DNA of 64,000 nucleotides from Diphasiastrum complanatum (taxonomy: Eukaryota; Streptophyta; Lycopodiopsida; Lycopodiales; Lycopodiaceae), in the NCBI GenBank assembly GCA_029204225.1, contig CM055095.1, positions 53,917,944 through 53,981,943 of the forward strand, read 5' to 3'. Numbering within the stretch: the first letter of the stretch is position 1; each line of letters begins with the position of its first letter. The notes beneath the pieces are model-generated. The model was not told the origin of the DNA and did no database searches. It was given only the letters and a program-made list of their open reading frames with translations. The position numbers were made by a program, and so were the translations under genes. Shown here in pieces: positions 33,366 through 44,799 of this stretch.

Positions 33366-36300
33366 CGAAAGAAATTTTGAAGAAAATCGGGCCATCTTTT
33401 TCATAGATATGCCTCTGTGTTGTGAATTTTGGAAACCCTTTTTGCTTGTGCTTGTGCACATGAAATTCATAGTCAGGCTTGCATTTTAATTTTAATAATT
33501 TGATAGTATTATGAAATAGGGACGTCAGGACACCAGGCAAGGAATAATAGTTTGTGGAAAATGGACTGTTGCCGATTATAATGAAAGAAATTAAGTAATC
33601 TCACAAAGCCTTGGTGATGTTTCGTCTGAATGGATAAATTTTGTGGACATACCTTTATTGCTTTCTATGAATAAACTTGTACAGCTGAAGGTGCTCAGTT
33701 TGGGGAATTCCAAGATCGCCCTAAGTCATAGGTAAAAGGGCAATGCCTCAATAAATGAATCAAAGGCTTGGCTCAGTGATAAAACTGCTATAATCAATAG
33801 ATTTCTAAACAAATGATGATTGGTGGTCAAAGGCTTGATCTTTGGCAAGTATAGCTAAAACTAGAACTTTACCAAGTTTATCTGCAACGTAACAAACTGG
33901 AATTGATGATAATAAGGATAGAATGGGAGCCAGAAAGAGGACACGAGCAAGTTTTCAGGTAGAAATGACTTGAAGATGTGAAGTGCATGACAGCTAGCAA
34001 CAATGTGTCAATGTATGATAAAAAAAACATTACAATTCCACAAGAAATGTGCAGGAGCTGTGGACTCAAGGTGCTTTATGGCCACTTATTTAGGATTATT
34101 CACCATAGAAGCTAATTGATATGCCTTCATTTGTTAGTGGCTTGTGAGCGTGTTGAAAGTGCATCATAAGGATTTGATTTGAGGCGATCTTTAGGATGCT
34201 TATTTTTCCTAGAAATTCATCTTTTCTCAGATTATGTGAGAGTGAGGAAGTCACCTAAGAAGTGTATATGCCCTTTTGGCCTCAAGATTTTATATTCAAA
34301 GCTCTTCATCATAACCTATTATGTGATTCCCATATCAAAGCATAATGGCCAATCACTCATTCACAAAAATCAAATATTACAACATTCTTAGAAGTCTGCA
34401 ACATGTCAAAAGCAAGTAACTTTACATGTCAATATTAGCTACGATAGATGAAAGCATCATATGAGCTTGACTTCAAAAGTTTGTAACCATTGTGTTGATG
34501 CCATTTAAGTACCTTTTTCATGTTTGGGAAAGTTACATTATATGAAAAACTTGGCTATTGTTTATATCAACAAATGGCTCAACCTCTTCTAGCAATGATG
34601 TCAACAAAGTATATACAATAATTCAGCACAATTTTGTTTCGAATGTGGCTTGTCATCCAATGGCAATGGATCCTACTCAAGTTAATTCAACTAATGTGCC
34701 ATGTTAATATATTGGTGAAGACAATTGAAAGGTGACTATGGTTGGTACTTTTTGTGATATCCGAGACGTGTATATTCTTTGGGCTCTAAATAACTACTAT
34801 TTCAATGCGATACTGTTTTCTTCTAAATGTTTTAACTTACTTTGCAACTAGATATACATTTAGGATATGTAACTCATGAGGGTCAAAAGTTTATTTCATG
34901 GTTTTTAATGTAATATGGGAGATGATCTTGTTTGAGTTATGTAGACAAAATAATATCATTGATTCTGAAGAATAAACATAGGAATGCATCATATGTAGGT
35001 GGCTTCCTAATCTTGTTGACAAGCCGCAAAATGACCGTTCAATAATGCTTGTGATAGTTGAAAATTTGAGGATAATACGTGATTCTTCTAGTATTTCATG
35101 TGGTAGTTTGATTTTTACATTGGTCTTGGCAATGCTATCTTGTTACACTTGCTAAATACTTAATCAGAGGATCAATATAACTGTGTAGTGCATGTCGTTA
35201 TTTGCATGTTTGTTTAACCTTTGACTCTTCACTTAATGAAAGATGATGACTTGATGAGAAGCTTATCTATGATGACCTTAGTTTAATGGGAAAGCCATCA
35301 TAACATTCCTTTTTAATGGTTAGGAACAAATCGCAGAAAGAACTACAAGAAGAGCAAGCATTTCATAGTTGGAAGAAAAGTAGAAATGTTGTAAAAATTT
35401 GGCATAGTCAACCCAGTGCTCCATCTATGGACGATTAGTAGCAAAAGCTATTTTTTGGAGGTAAACCATTCCTATAGTCCATCGTTGGACAACAAGTGAA
35501 AAAAGTTGAGGTATAAAAGTAAACCCCTTCTTGTATTGTGCTTATACTTATAAACGAGGTCATATTCTCAATATTTTAGATCATATTTAAAGGGCTGGAA
35601 CATAGGCTTTTGAGATTATTTGACTTAAGTCTAATTGTCAAATCATTTTGTTGAGAATTGTTAAAGTTTCTAGGACTTATAGGTGGTAGGTGGAAATCAC
35701 GTATGAATAAAGTTGACTCTTAACTAGGTCATCTTGGATTTTGCCTTGATCTGGACTTTCATCGTGTTGTTTTACAAAACATTCCTCAGTTTACTTCATA
35801 AATTATGATGTCATGTATTGTGTTGCACCTGAATTGACATATCAGCAAATAGAATCTGAACAATTGTTTGATTCTACTATGAACAGCTTTTGGTTGGCTC
35901 TTCATAGGCATTAGCGACTGCAGTATGAGCCTGTTGGTTATTGGCCGCTAGGATTTTACAATCCTTTATTTTATGACATTTCTTCTTGCGATACTTGCGG
36001 AAGAGTTTGGTATGCTGATTTATTGGATTATGCTACTATCTTGAATGATTCATCCGAATAATCGATCTTTAATCTACATCCATTTCATTATCCAGTTCAA
36101 CAGTTTTATTTGTGTTTCTACACAGTCTACAAAAATACTCGAGAATCATTCAACAAGTGGCTCCAACATATTGGACAACCTCCAACATATCGGAGACTCC
36201 GACGAAAGTCGAAGGAGTCTAACATGTCAAACGATGACAGTTAATGTTCCACCTAATATGAAGCTAAAAACTTGCCCTAACTGCTTTGCAAGTAAATTTT

Positions 36301-36747
36301 GGGAAGTCCTAACTGGATGGATGACAGCGTATTACAACTAATTGCCAATTGCAATCTACAACCTTGATAAGCTGTCCTATTGGATGAGCTTAACGTGCTT
36401 TAGTATAAATAGCTGATCATTAAAGATTACATATTGTAGTGCAGTATATGTGAAAAATGCAAGAGTATCTATGTTAGTTGTAGGGGTCTTACACATTTTA
36501 TGTCAGGCATCTTGGTGTGGGATGTTGATAGGGTCAAATTTGGCATAGATGGCAAATTGTCTAAATTCCACATGTAATGCCTGTGAAGAATTGCCAAAAA
36601 TTGGCAAATCTAGCTTGATAAAAAACCAAGTAGTATAATGTAAATTTTGTACATAAGTGGATTCCACACATGTGAGGCCAAGATGCCATGTGGCAATCCA
36701 CTCCTAATGTAGGTTAGTTCAAGTCCATAGGGTTGGTCATATCATTT
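33366..36747. other. 3' flank of the dynein gene and long AT-rich spacer
   Basis: About 3.4 kb without a recognisable gene. A stretch near 35917-36060 is open in one + frame (with EPVGYWPLGFYNPLFYD and SCDTCGRVWYADLL) and might be a decayed coding relic, but I cannot name it. The overlapping 98-codon frame at 36045-36341 has no family signature. Confidence 0.4.
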
Positions 36748-37283
36748 TGGTAGTGATTCCTAGTTTATAGGACCTAAATCCTAGATTTAAGGTGAAAATT
36801 TGACCAACTAGCTATCTACCAAGTGTGACTCTAGGAAATAGACTAGGGTTTCATTTTAGGTCAAGGAGAGTGAGTTAACCTCCTTATTACATGCTGGAAA
36901 TCCACCTAACTTCAAGAAGGAAGTCGAATTTGCTGTGTATTGCCCTCTCTCCATAGTGAGAAGATAGATTATTTTTGGAGCTCATTGGCAATCTCAAGCT
37001 AGTTCACTATGTACATTGAATTTTTGTGATCCAAATGGAACCAAATCAATTTCTACTTGTTTCTCAGGTTTAAGGCCGTACTACAACCTGTAGTACATAC
37101 ATGTGGGCTCGAATTTCAATGTTTATCAATGCTTTTGATTGTTAATGCTTGTTGTTTGTCAAATTGCCAATCTAGATCAACTTTTTTGTGTCTAGTTTTT
37201 TGATAGATTGTTAAGCAAGCATCCAATCACTCTTGTGGATCTTTTGTAGATCCATTTATGGTCCTAAAGTATAGTATTTCACA
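36748..37283 (+). repeat. 5' LTR of the TRIM-like element
   Basis: Contains a near-perfect palindrome, GTACTACA and TGTAGTAC with three bases between (about 37078-37096), conserved in the other LTR. Ends TTTCACA before the primer site. Confidence 0.8.
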
Positions 37284-37296
37284 TGGTATCAGATCC
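37284..37296 (+). promoter_or_regulatory. Primer binding site of the TRIM-like element
   Basis: TGGTATCAGATCC, adjacent to the LTR end. It resembles the initiator Met tRNA complement used by plant copia elements. Confidence 0.75.
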
Positions 37297-37402
37297 AAGT
37301 ACAAGAGCATAAGCCATTGATCTAATGCAAATCCATTTTTAGCAAGTTTTGGTGCTAAAAACTAGTATTGAGAGGGCAAGCTAGAATCTTGATTTTGGTG
37401 TT

Positions 37403-37938
37403 TGGTAGTGATTCCTAGTTTATAGGACCTAAATCCTAGATTTAAGATAAAAATTTGACCAACTAGCAATCTACCAAGCATGACTCTAGGAAATAGACTA
37501 GGGTTTCATTTTAGGTCAAGGCGAGTGAGTTAACTTCCTTATTACATGCTGGAAATCCACCTAACTTCAAGAAGGAAGTCGAATCTGCTATGTATTCCCT
37601 CTCTCCATAGTGAGAAGATAGATTATTTTTGGAGCTCATTGGCAATCTCAAGCTAGTTCACTATGTACATTGAGTTTTTGTGATCCAAATGAAACCAGAT
37701 CAATTACTACTTGTTTCTCAGGTTGAAGGCCGTACTACAGCCTGTAGTACACATGTGTGGGCTCGGATTTCAATGTTTATCAATGCCTTTGATTGTTAAT
37801 GCTTGTTGTTTGTCAAATTGCCAATCTAGATCAACTTTTTTGTGTCTAGTTTTTTGATAGATTGTTAAACAAGCATCCAATCACTCTTGTGGATCTTTTG
37901 TAGATCCATTTATGGTCCTAAAGTACAGTACTTTCACA
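37403..37938 (+). repeat. 3' LTR of the TRIM-like element
   Basis: Same length as the 5' LTR, and carries the same palindrome at about 37731-37749. The sequence before it (GATTTTGGTGTT) is a weak polypurine tract. Confidence 0.8.
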
Positions 37939-38185
37939 TTCCACATGTAATGCCATTATTGAGCCAAAGTAGTGTAGGAGACAAAACTCAAGCTAAATGA
38001 TTAGTAGACAAGTGTAATGCTTTTGTTTGATGAAGTTCAAGAGGTCCAATAGGATTTAGAGGTGGAACCATCAAGGGTCCAATAGGATTTCAGATATGAT
38101 TGAGAAATGATGAAGAGAATCATGGATCGTGATATGCTCTGATACCACTGAAGACTAATGATAAAGATGAATTCGGTCGTGATGT

Positions 38186-39201
38186 GCTCTGATACCACTG
38201 ATGAGAATTGGTCACGATTCGCGAAGGCGAATCCGGCACGACTCTCTCTCTCAGCTCGGATGGAGTTCAGATGCAATCGCTGGGCACTGCTAGCTGAATC
38301 ACTCCTACAGTCCTCCAGAGTGTAGCCAGTCACTACTGATCTACGTTTATAAAATTAATACAACATTCGACTTAATTTTAACCAAAATGCGGAATTCAAA
38401 GGAACAAGAAAAACTCAAACATACGAAATAAACAGCATATGCATTCATATTCAAGATCAGACACAATTAGAAAATCGTTTGTATTGATTTTTCTTCTGAT
38501 TTCTTCAAGCACTGCATGCGAGTCCACGTAGTACTTCGACGTGAGAGAGATATTCTTCTCTCATGGATGTGTCTCGCTTACTAGCGGACTTTGGATCTCT
38601 ATGGATCCTGATCACAGAACTCGTCTCGCACGCAGGCGGACTTATTGTCTGTATTTTGTCTTGATTGCTTACTAGCATCAGACTTCTATATATAACACAC
38701 TGTGTATTCTGTTCTGATATATGTCAAGTATCATCCAGTAAGTATAGTCTCTCTATGTAAACCTAAGATTAGAGTAATTAAACATCTACAACTAATCAGG
38801 GAATCACAAGAGTGGCAGATTAGCCACGACCTAGGGAGTATTTGCTGATGTCATGCCATCAAATCATATCTCTGTACTTCTGGGTACTTGTGTGATCTTA
38901 GCTAGTACTCTTTTGAACGTGAGAGCAAAACGGATTTCGTTTCCACCGTTGGTTTCGTTTACCTTGTCTGCCTTTTTCTTGTACTGGACCGGAAAGGAAT
39001 CTTGTTCGTGGACCTTTCGTGTTTGCAAACCGTTCGTGATCGTCTCCTTTGACTTTTGTGTTTGTGAACTGTTCGTCTTCGTTCCCTTTGACTTTTGTGT
39101 TCGCGAAACTCTTCGTGTCTCATGTCTCCAGATATTCAAGTTCGCGAACATCTTCGTCTGGTTGAGGGCTGAAAGCTAGCAAGGCTTTGTAATCAGAAAC
39201 A
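38186..39201 (-). mobile_element. 1.0-kb LTR with primer binding site, - strand
   Basis: The LTR spans 38199-39201. Read on the - strand it starts TGTTTCTGATTAC and ends CTCATCA, so both ends are canonical, and it is followed after one base by TGGTATCAGAGC (38197-38186). A TATA-like GTTATATATAGAAG lies on the - strand at about 38686-38699. Open frames on both strands at 38853-39179 are LTR sequence, not genes. A second primer-site-like GCTCTGATACCACTGA occurs 41 bp to the left (about 38145-38160), so this junction was duplicated. The rest of the element is missing. Confidence 0.75.
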
Positions 39202-39663
39202 TTTTGTTTCTTCAGATGATCCAATAGAATCAAGAGGTGAATGGATCAATGGTCCAATAGGACTAAGAGGTGGCAAAAGTGAGGTCCAATCATGTTTGAG
39301 CATTGTGTTAGCTCGTAGATCTATAGTATCATTGTACTTCTCATTAAGATCTAATTGAATTGGAGATTGTGTTGATTTTGAGTCTAAGTGATTTTCTAGC
39401 ATTTTCTCTCTACCCGAGAGCTATTGGTAGCATTCTCTCTCTACCCGAGGGCAAGCTGATTTTGTACTTAGTTTTTATTTTGGATCACTTCTCACACGTG
39501 TGTACCTACTTTGGAAGTGAGTTATTGCATGTAGAAGTGTGTTTTTGCCATAGATGTGAAGATAGATCTTGAATGTCAATCTAGTCTTGATCATTGTGCA
39601 TCCACACACCTTAGGAGATCTTAATCACACTATGGTGGACACTCCACACGTGTGAAATTCACA
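39202..39663 (+). repeat. 5' LTR of the + strand copia element
   Basis: Ends in GTGTGAAATTCACA directly before the primer site. The left edge is set only by the neighbouring LTR that ends at 39201. Similar words (TCCAATAGGA, AAGAGGTGGA) also occur at 38034-38085 left of that LTR, so this LTR may have been split or duplicated there. Confidence 0.6.
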
Positions 39664-39676
39664 TGGTATCAGAGCC
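39664..39676 (+). promoter_or_regulatory. Primer binding site
   Basis: TGGTATCAGAGCC immediately after the LTR, the complement of the 3' end of initiator methionine tRNA. The same site is used by the related element at 53938-53926 on the other strand. Confidence 0.85.
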
Positions 39677-40465
39677 TACCTAAGGCTACCATGCATTTCC
39701 ATTCATAAGTATGAAAATTTTCTACCAATTTTAAGCTAGAAATTGTCAAGATCATTTTTCTAGCTATCTTGTTCAATCTTGGATCAAAAGGGATCAATAG
39801 GGCATTGATTGGGTCTGACCTGGTACTATACAGAATCAGGTGCTCAAACACATGTGAGGAACATCCATTTTTAGTTTGAGTGTTCTCTTTCATGTTTGAT
39901 CCAAAATTTTTGCTAGATAGCTTGTTTTAAAGCTAGTTTGTCTAGTTTTGGTAACAATCTGTTTCATTCCATTTGATTGATCCAATCAAACTTATAAGCT
40001 TTTGAAGAGGGTTAGGTAGGGCACCTAGACCTGGGTGGACACATTTGGTTTTGTCAAGAGATTGCTTGTTTAATCCCAAATCACAGTTGTATGCTTACCA
40101 ATCTTATCTATATGTGATCTAGGCACTGTTTTGAGATCTTAGCCATTTTGTTTCATGCAATATCATTGCATTTATTTCACACGTGAGTGATTGATCCTAA
40201 CTTTGCCCATGCTCCATCATTTGATGTGAAGTAGATCTAGTTTTAGAGAGATTGAGATAGCTAGTGAGAATCAATTCACAATCTGTTGCAAGATCTTTCA
40301 TAGGAGGTGATAGCACATCATTATTGGATCCTATTGAGAGTGTGTAGCAACATTTTTTGTTCATCATTTGAGTTCTCTTCACCTTAGATGGCTTAAATGG
40401 GTCCATTCTTGTTGGAACCAAGTGAGAGATTTTCCACTTCAAACTATTCAATATAGAAGTTGAGG
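39677..40465 (+). other. Leader of the copia element
   Basis: About 790 bp between primer site and gag, no coding signal on +. The minus-strand frames (for example 39669-39893 and 40197-40451) are without family signature. Confidence 0.6.
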
Positions 40466-41140
40466 ATGGAGTCCATCTTGATCCTTCAAGATGTGATGGA
40501 CATTGTTCTTGGCCTTGAAGAAGAACCTCAAAATCTTCAAGAGGTTCAAAAATACAAGAAGAGAGCTAGGATGGCTCTCCACTACATTAAGATAAATGTA
40601 TCTAATGAGATATTGAGGGAGATAGATACTTGCACTACAACCAAAGCAGCTTGGGATTGTCTCAAGACTATCTATGAGGCTAAGAACACCTCTAGGCTCC
40701 TCACTCTTAGAAATCAAATCTTTCAAAGTAGCCAATAGAGTGATGAGAGTGCATCTAATTATGTTTTTAGAGTCAAGGATATTCATAGGGAGCTTGCATG
40801 CATTGGTGATTCCATCAATCAAAATGATCTAGTTCAAGTCATTCTCAATGGCTTGAGAAATGAATTTGACAATCTTGTCCAATCCTATGCCATTAAGGAG
40901 GAGCAACCAAGCTTGGAGGCACTCTAAAGTGTGCTTATTTCTAAAGAATCAAGACAAGAGTACATACTCTTGAGGATGGACAAGCTTTCTCTCAATCATA
41001 ATGATGGCAAAGCCTTATTTGTCAAGGACAAGCACAAAGGGAGGAGCAAGAACCAATATCAACAATTCTCAAGCAAGGACAAAGCTAAAGCCAAAGACAA
41101 AGATGAGGAGGAGGATGATTCCTCAAGTTCTTCTAAGTGA
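40466..41140 (+). pseudogene. Copia gag, interrupted
   Basis: Begins MESILILQDVMDIVLGLEEE at an ATG and continues AWDCLKTIYEAKNTSRLL, IHRELACIGDSINQNDLVQV, YAIKEEQPSLEAL and a lysine-rich end, the gag of copia elements (UBN2 type). Two stops interrupt it (TAG near 40736 and TAA near 40925). The frame closes at a stop near 41138, just where the CCHC zinc knuckle should follow. The zinc knuckle seen in the sister elements at 45770-45810 and 52704-52745 is deleted here. Confidence 0.85.
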
Positions 41141-43760
41141 TGGGGAGGGATCTTCATCATCTCCTTTCAAGAAGGATGGATTTTGGTATATTGAAAGTGG
41201 AGCCTCTTCACATATGTGTAGCTCCAAGGAATCTTTCTCTTCTATTGTACCTTATGATGGAGCCAAGAAATCAATATACACTGCTAATGATTATGAATGT
41301 CCTATTGAAGGAATTGGGAATATTCCCTTAAAGCTTGCATCTTCAAAAGTTCTTTCTCTTACTATAGTTCTTTTTGTACCTAAGCTTACAAAGAATCTTA
41401 TTAGTGTTGGCCAATTGCTTGATAATGGCCTTGATATGAAATTCAATGTTGATACTTGTACTCTCATGAAGAATGATGAGATACTTGCACTAGGATCTAG
41501 ATTTGGAGGCATATATAAACTACATCCAAGAGAATGTGTAAATTTGAAGGAGTTATGGGATAGGAGGTTGGGACATCCCAACTACAAATCCATGCTCTCA
41601 ATGATCAAAGAAGCCAAAGCTATTGGCTTGCCAAAATCATTTTCCAAGGAGATCAAGCCATGTGAGCCTTGTGCTATTGCTAAATCTCACAAGAAGCCAT
41701 TTACAAGATCTTCTATCAAGAGTAAGCATCCTTTGGATTTGATCAACTCGGATGTGCATTTCTCATCAACTATAAGCAAGGGAGGAGCCACTTGTTTTGT
41801 TACTTTCATTGATGATTTCACAAGATTCACTTGGATATATCTTCTTGCTTCTAAATCTATGTGTTTGATCATTCTTATTTTCAAAGCTTATGTTGAGAAG
41901 CAATTCTCATTGAAGATTAAAGCTCTTAGATGTGATGGAGGTGGAGAGTATATCTCCAATAAATTCTATGACTATTGTGAGCTTGAAGGCATTAAAAGGG
42001 AGTTCCCTTGTGCCTACTCTCCATCTCAAAATGGAGTGGCTGAGAGAAAGAATAGATCCCTATGTGAATGTGCAAAAGCTATGAGAATTGAGACATCTTT
42101 TCCAAAAGACTTTTAGGGAGAAGCCATAAGTTGTGCAAATTATCTTTGCAATAGACTTCCACATATTGCTCTTGAAAGAAAGTCACCATATGAGATCTTA
42201 TATTTGAAGAAGCCTAAGGTTGATCACCTTAGAGTTTTTGGATGCATATTGTTTTCCCATATTCCCTTGGAAACAAGGAAGAAGGATGATCCTAGTTCTT
42301 GCAAAGGGATCATGGTCGGATACTCATCCACCAAAAAGGCTTATAGAGTCTTTGTGCTCTCTACTTCTCAAGTTATTGAAAGTGGAGATGTTATTTTCCA
42401 TGAAGATCAACATTCATCTTTTGAAGGGGCCGAGATCAAGCCATCTATGGATGCATCACCAACTATTGCTATTGAAGACAATTATGATGTGATGGGGTCG
42501 AGATTTGAAGAGGATTCTCCTCGGATTTTTTCACCAAGAAGGTCCATGAGAGATAGATTCGAGCCTAAGAGTCTCTCATATGTTGATAAAGGCAAGCAAG
42601 TGGATCTTAATTCCACTAATTATGCTTTTTTTGTTTCTCATGAAGAGCCAAAGAATGTACAAGAGGCACTCAATACCAAGGAGTGGTATGATGCATTGAT
42701 CACCAACAATACTTGGGAGCTTGTGGATCCACCATCCAACAAGCATGTGATTGGTCGCAAGTGGTTATTTCGGATCAAGTATAATCTTGATGGCACCATC
42801 AACAAGTTCAAGGAAATATTATGTGCCAAAGGATTTGCTCAAATCCATGGTCTTGACTATGAGGAGACCTTTGCACCTATTGCAAAGATGGTGACAATAA
42901 GAATTCTTATTTCTCTTGCTTGTTTTTTCAAATGGAAGGTGTTCCAATTAGATGTATCCAATGCTTTTTTAAATGGTTATTCTGAGGAGAAGATTTATAA
43001 GGAACAACCTCAAGGATTCATCAATGATGAGTCCAAAGTGTGCTTGCTCTTCAAAGGTCTTTATGGACTAAAGCAAGCACCAAGATCATGGTATTCAAGA
43101 CTCAACACTTTTCTTATCTCACTAGGATTTGTCCTTAGTGACTATAATCCTTCCATGTATTTAAAGCTTGTTGATAGTAATATTGTCATTCTTCTCATTT
43201 ATGTTGATGACATTATTCATTACATACTAGGCCTAGAGGTTGACTTTCATGAAGATTATGTTTTTATATGTCAATCTAGGTATGCTCATTCTATGTTAAA
43301 AAAAATTCCATAGGAAAATTCTAAGAGCATAGATACTCCCATGGACCAAATTGTGAAAGATCCTAGTAAAGGTAATGAAAGATCCTTCGAGGACATCACA
43401 CTTTTTAGGAGCCTTATAGGCTCCTTAATTTGGCTTACCATTACTATGCCCGATTTGAGTTTTTGTATGCATAAATTGAGTCAATTTATGCAAGATTCCA
43501 AGATCCATCATTCGAAGATGGCCAAGAGGATTCTAAGATATGTATCTTCATCTTGTGATTACGGTCTACTTCATAAAAGTGAAGATCTATCCATTGTTGG
43601 CTACTCGGATTCAGATTTTGCAAGTGATAAGATGGATCAAAAGTCTATTAGTGCATACCGTATATTTCTTGGAGGCAATCTAATATCTTGGCTTTCCAAA
43701 AAGCAAGATACTATATCTCTTTCTTCATGTGAGGCCGAGTACAAAGCACTCACATTATGA
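41139..43760 (+). pseudogene. Copia pol (protease, integrase, RT, RNase H), interrupted
   Basis: Protease region: WYIESGASSHM near 41180-41215, with Glu where the catalytic DSGA aspartate belongs. The gag_pre-integrase segment follows (LWDRRLGHPNY, CEPCAIAKSHKKPF). Integrase has its three acidic residues: NSDVH near 41745, RCDGGGEY near 41930 and GVAERKNRS near 42040. A TAG at about 42114 replaces the Trp after PKDF. The RT has VIGRKWLF, FAQIHGLDYEETFAP, QLDVSNAFLNG and YVDD (about 43200-43211). About 30 residues after YVDD are deleted. A further stop near 43312 precedes SLIGSLIWLT, then RNase H (GYSDSDFASD, SLSSCEAEYKAL) ends early at a stop near 43758. Confidence 0.9.
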
Positions 43761-43821
43761 ACTAATTCTAATTTACACATGTGGTAACATGCTCCACACA
43801 TGTGAAATGTACTCACAAACA

Positions 43822-44799
43822 TAAAACATAAAATATAAAATTGCCAAGCTAGATTTTTGCCAATTTTTCACACTCCTCAAAAACTAGCTTGGTAGGATCA
43901 AGGAGTTTGTGAAACTTATTTGAGTGGATCCTTTGGTATGCATATGAATAAAAAACCAGCAAAAGGATCCATCATAGCAGCACCCTCACCATATCCATGA
44001 TAGGATTTCTTTGGTAGAAATCATTTGCCAACACCTTTGAAGAGCATTCCACCGATTTGCCACTATATACATGTGCTTCATCCATGCTTGATGATGATCT
44101 TTGATTTGGAAAATCCATTTGCATGAAGATGGCTGCACCAGGATGAAAATCAGAGGCTTCCATGCCTCATAAAGATCACAAAGATCATAGAGATCAAGAG
44201 TATAAGATGTGCAAAAGTGTTGATCATCAAGATTAGCATTCTAGCTTGACTATCCACATACTATGAACTTTATCCATAACGGATCTAATCTTGAAATCAA
44301 ATACAATCTTGATCTTATTGAGGCTAAACACTTTCTCAAGGATGTAAGTCTCCTTCAAGGATGATTCACTTAATCTCAAGAGAAGTTTACAAATTGCCTC
44401 AGACCATGTAAAAACATGACTTTAAAACTATGAGCAACAAGCTCATTCTTGCTCTTACTAGATTCAAGAGCATACACTTGATGACTCAACCACTTGATTT
44501 CTAAGTAATTTGGAAACATATCTAAGCCATGAATGACAAGTAATATGTCCATACTAGAGGCATGATACAAGACAACCATTATCTCACTCCAACTATGAGA
44601 TGTAGAAACCTCATAATAGCAAGATAGTACATCAAGTAATGGAAGAGAAGCATAAGTGAAGATGTTGGAGTGGATACCACTTGAAACTTGCCTCTATTTA
44701 CCATAAAACATGAGCCATATAGACTCGGCCATCCATCTTGAAGATCCACTTGAATCAATGTGTTGAGGATACTCCTCTTCAAACCTTGACCCCATCACA
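43822..44799. other. Unassigned DNA between two copia relics
   Basis: No known domain. On the - strand, frames at 44579-44376 (67 codons, MVVLYHASSMDILLVIHG), 44782-44579 and 44163-43972 are open and lie directly downstream of the - strand copia relic, in the place where reverse transcriptase would be expected, but they show no RT motif. They may be captured host sequence or chance. Confidence 0.4.

Larger units (their letters stand above)
36748..37938 (+). mobile_element. TRIM-like LTR element (two 536-bp LTRs, 119-bp interior)
   Basis: Two direct repeats, 36748-37283 and 37403-37938, have equal length and differ at only some twenty positions. The left one is followed directly by a primer binding site TGGTATCAGATCC (37284-37296). 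The interior of 119 bp can code for nothing. This is the structure of a terminal-repeat retrotransposon in miniature, although an internal deletion of a larger copia element would look the same. The flanks share CATT next to the ends, at best an imperfect duplication. Confidence 0.8.
39202..43821 (+). mobile_element. Ty1/copia retrotransposon, + strand, defective
   Basis: 5' LTR up to 39663, primer binding site TGGTATCAGAGCC, gag, protease, integrase, reverse transcriptase and RNase H in the copia order. Its proteins are closely similar to those of the - strand copia at 49768-54548, and the LTR ends also resemble each other, so both belong to one family. It has in-frame stops, a deleted zinc knuckle and a deletion after the catalytic YVDD. 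The 3' LTR appears reduced to about 55 bp ending CACATGTGAAATGTACTCACA-like sequence near 43821. Confidence 0.85.

Noticed and set aside
36748-37938. Simple segmental duplication
   Set aside because: Equal-length repeats with a tRNA primer site right after the first one fit an LTR pair better.
38853-39179. 108-codon + frame and 95-codon - frame
   Set aside because: Both lie inside the 1-kb LTR and overlap on opposite strands without any family signature.
40448-40822. 124-codon - strand frame
   Set aside because: It is antisense to a clear copia gag on the + strand, so it is a shadow.
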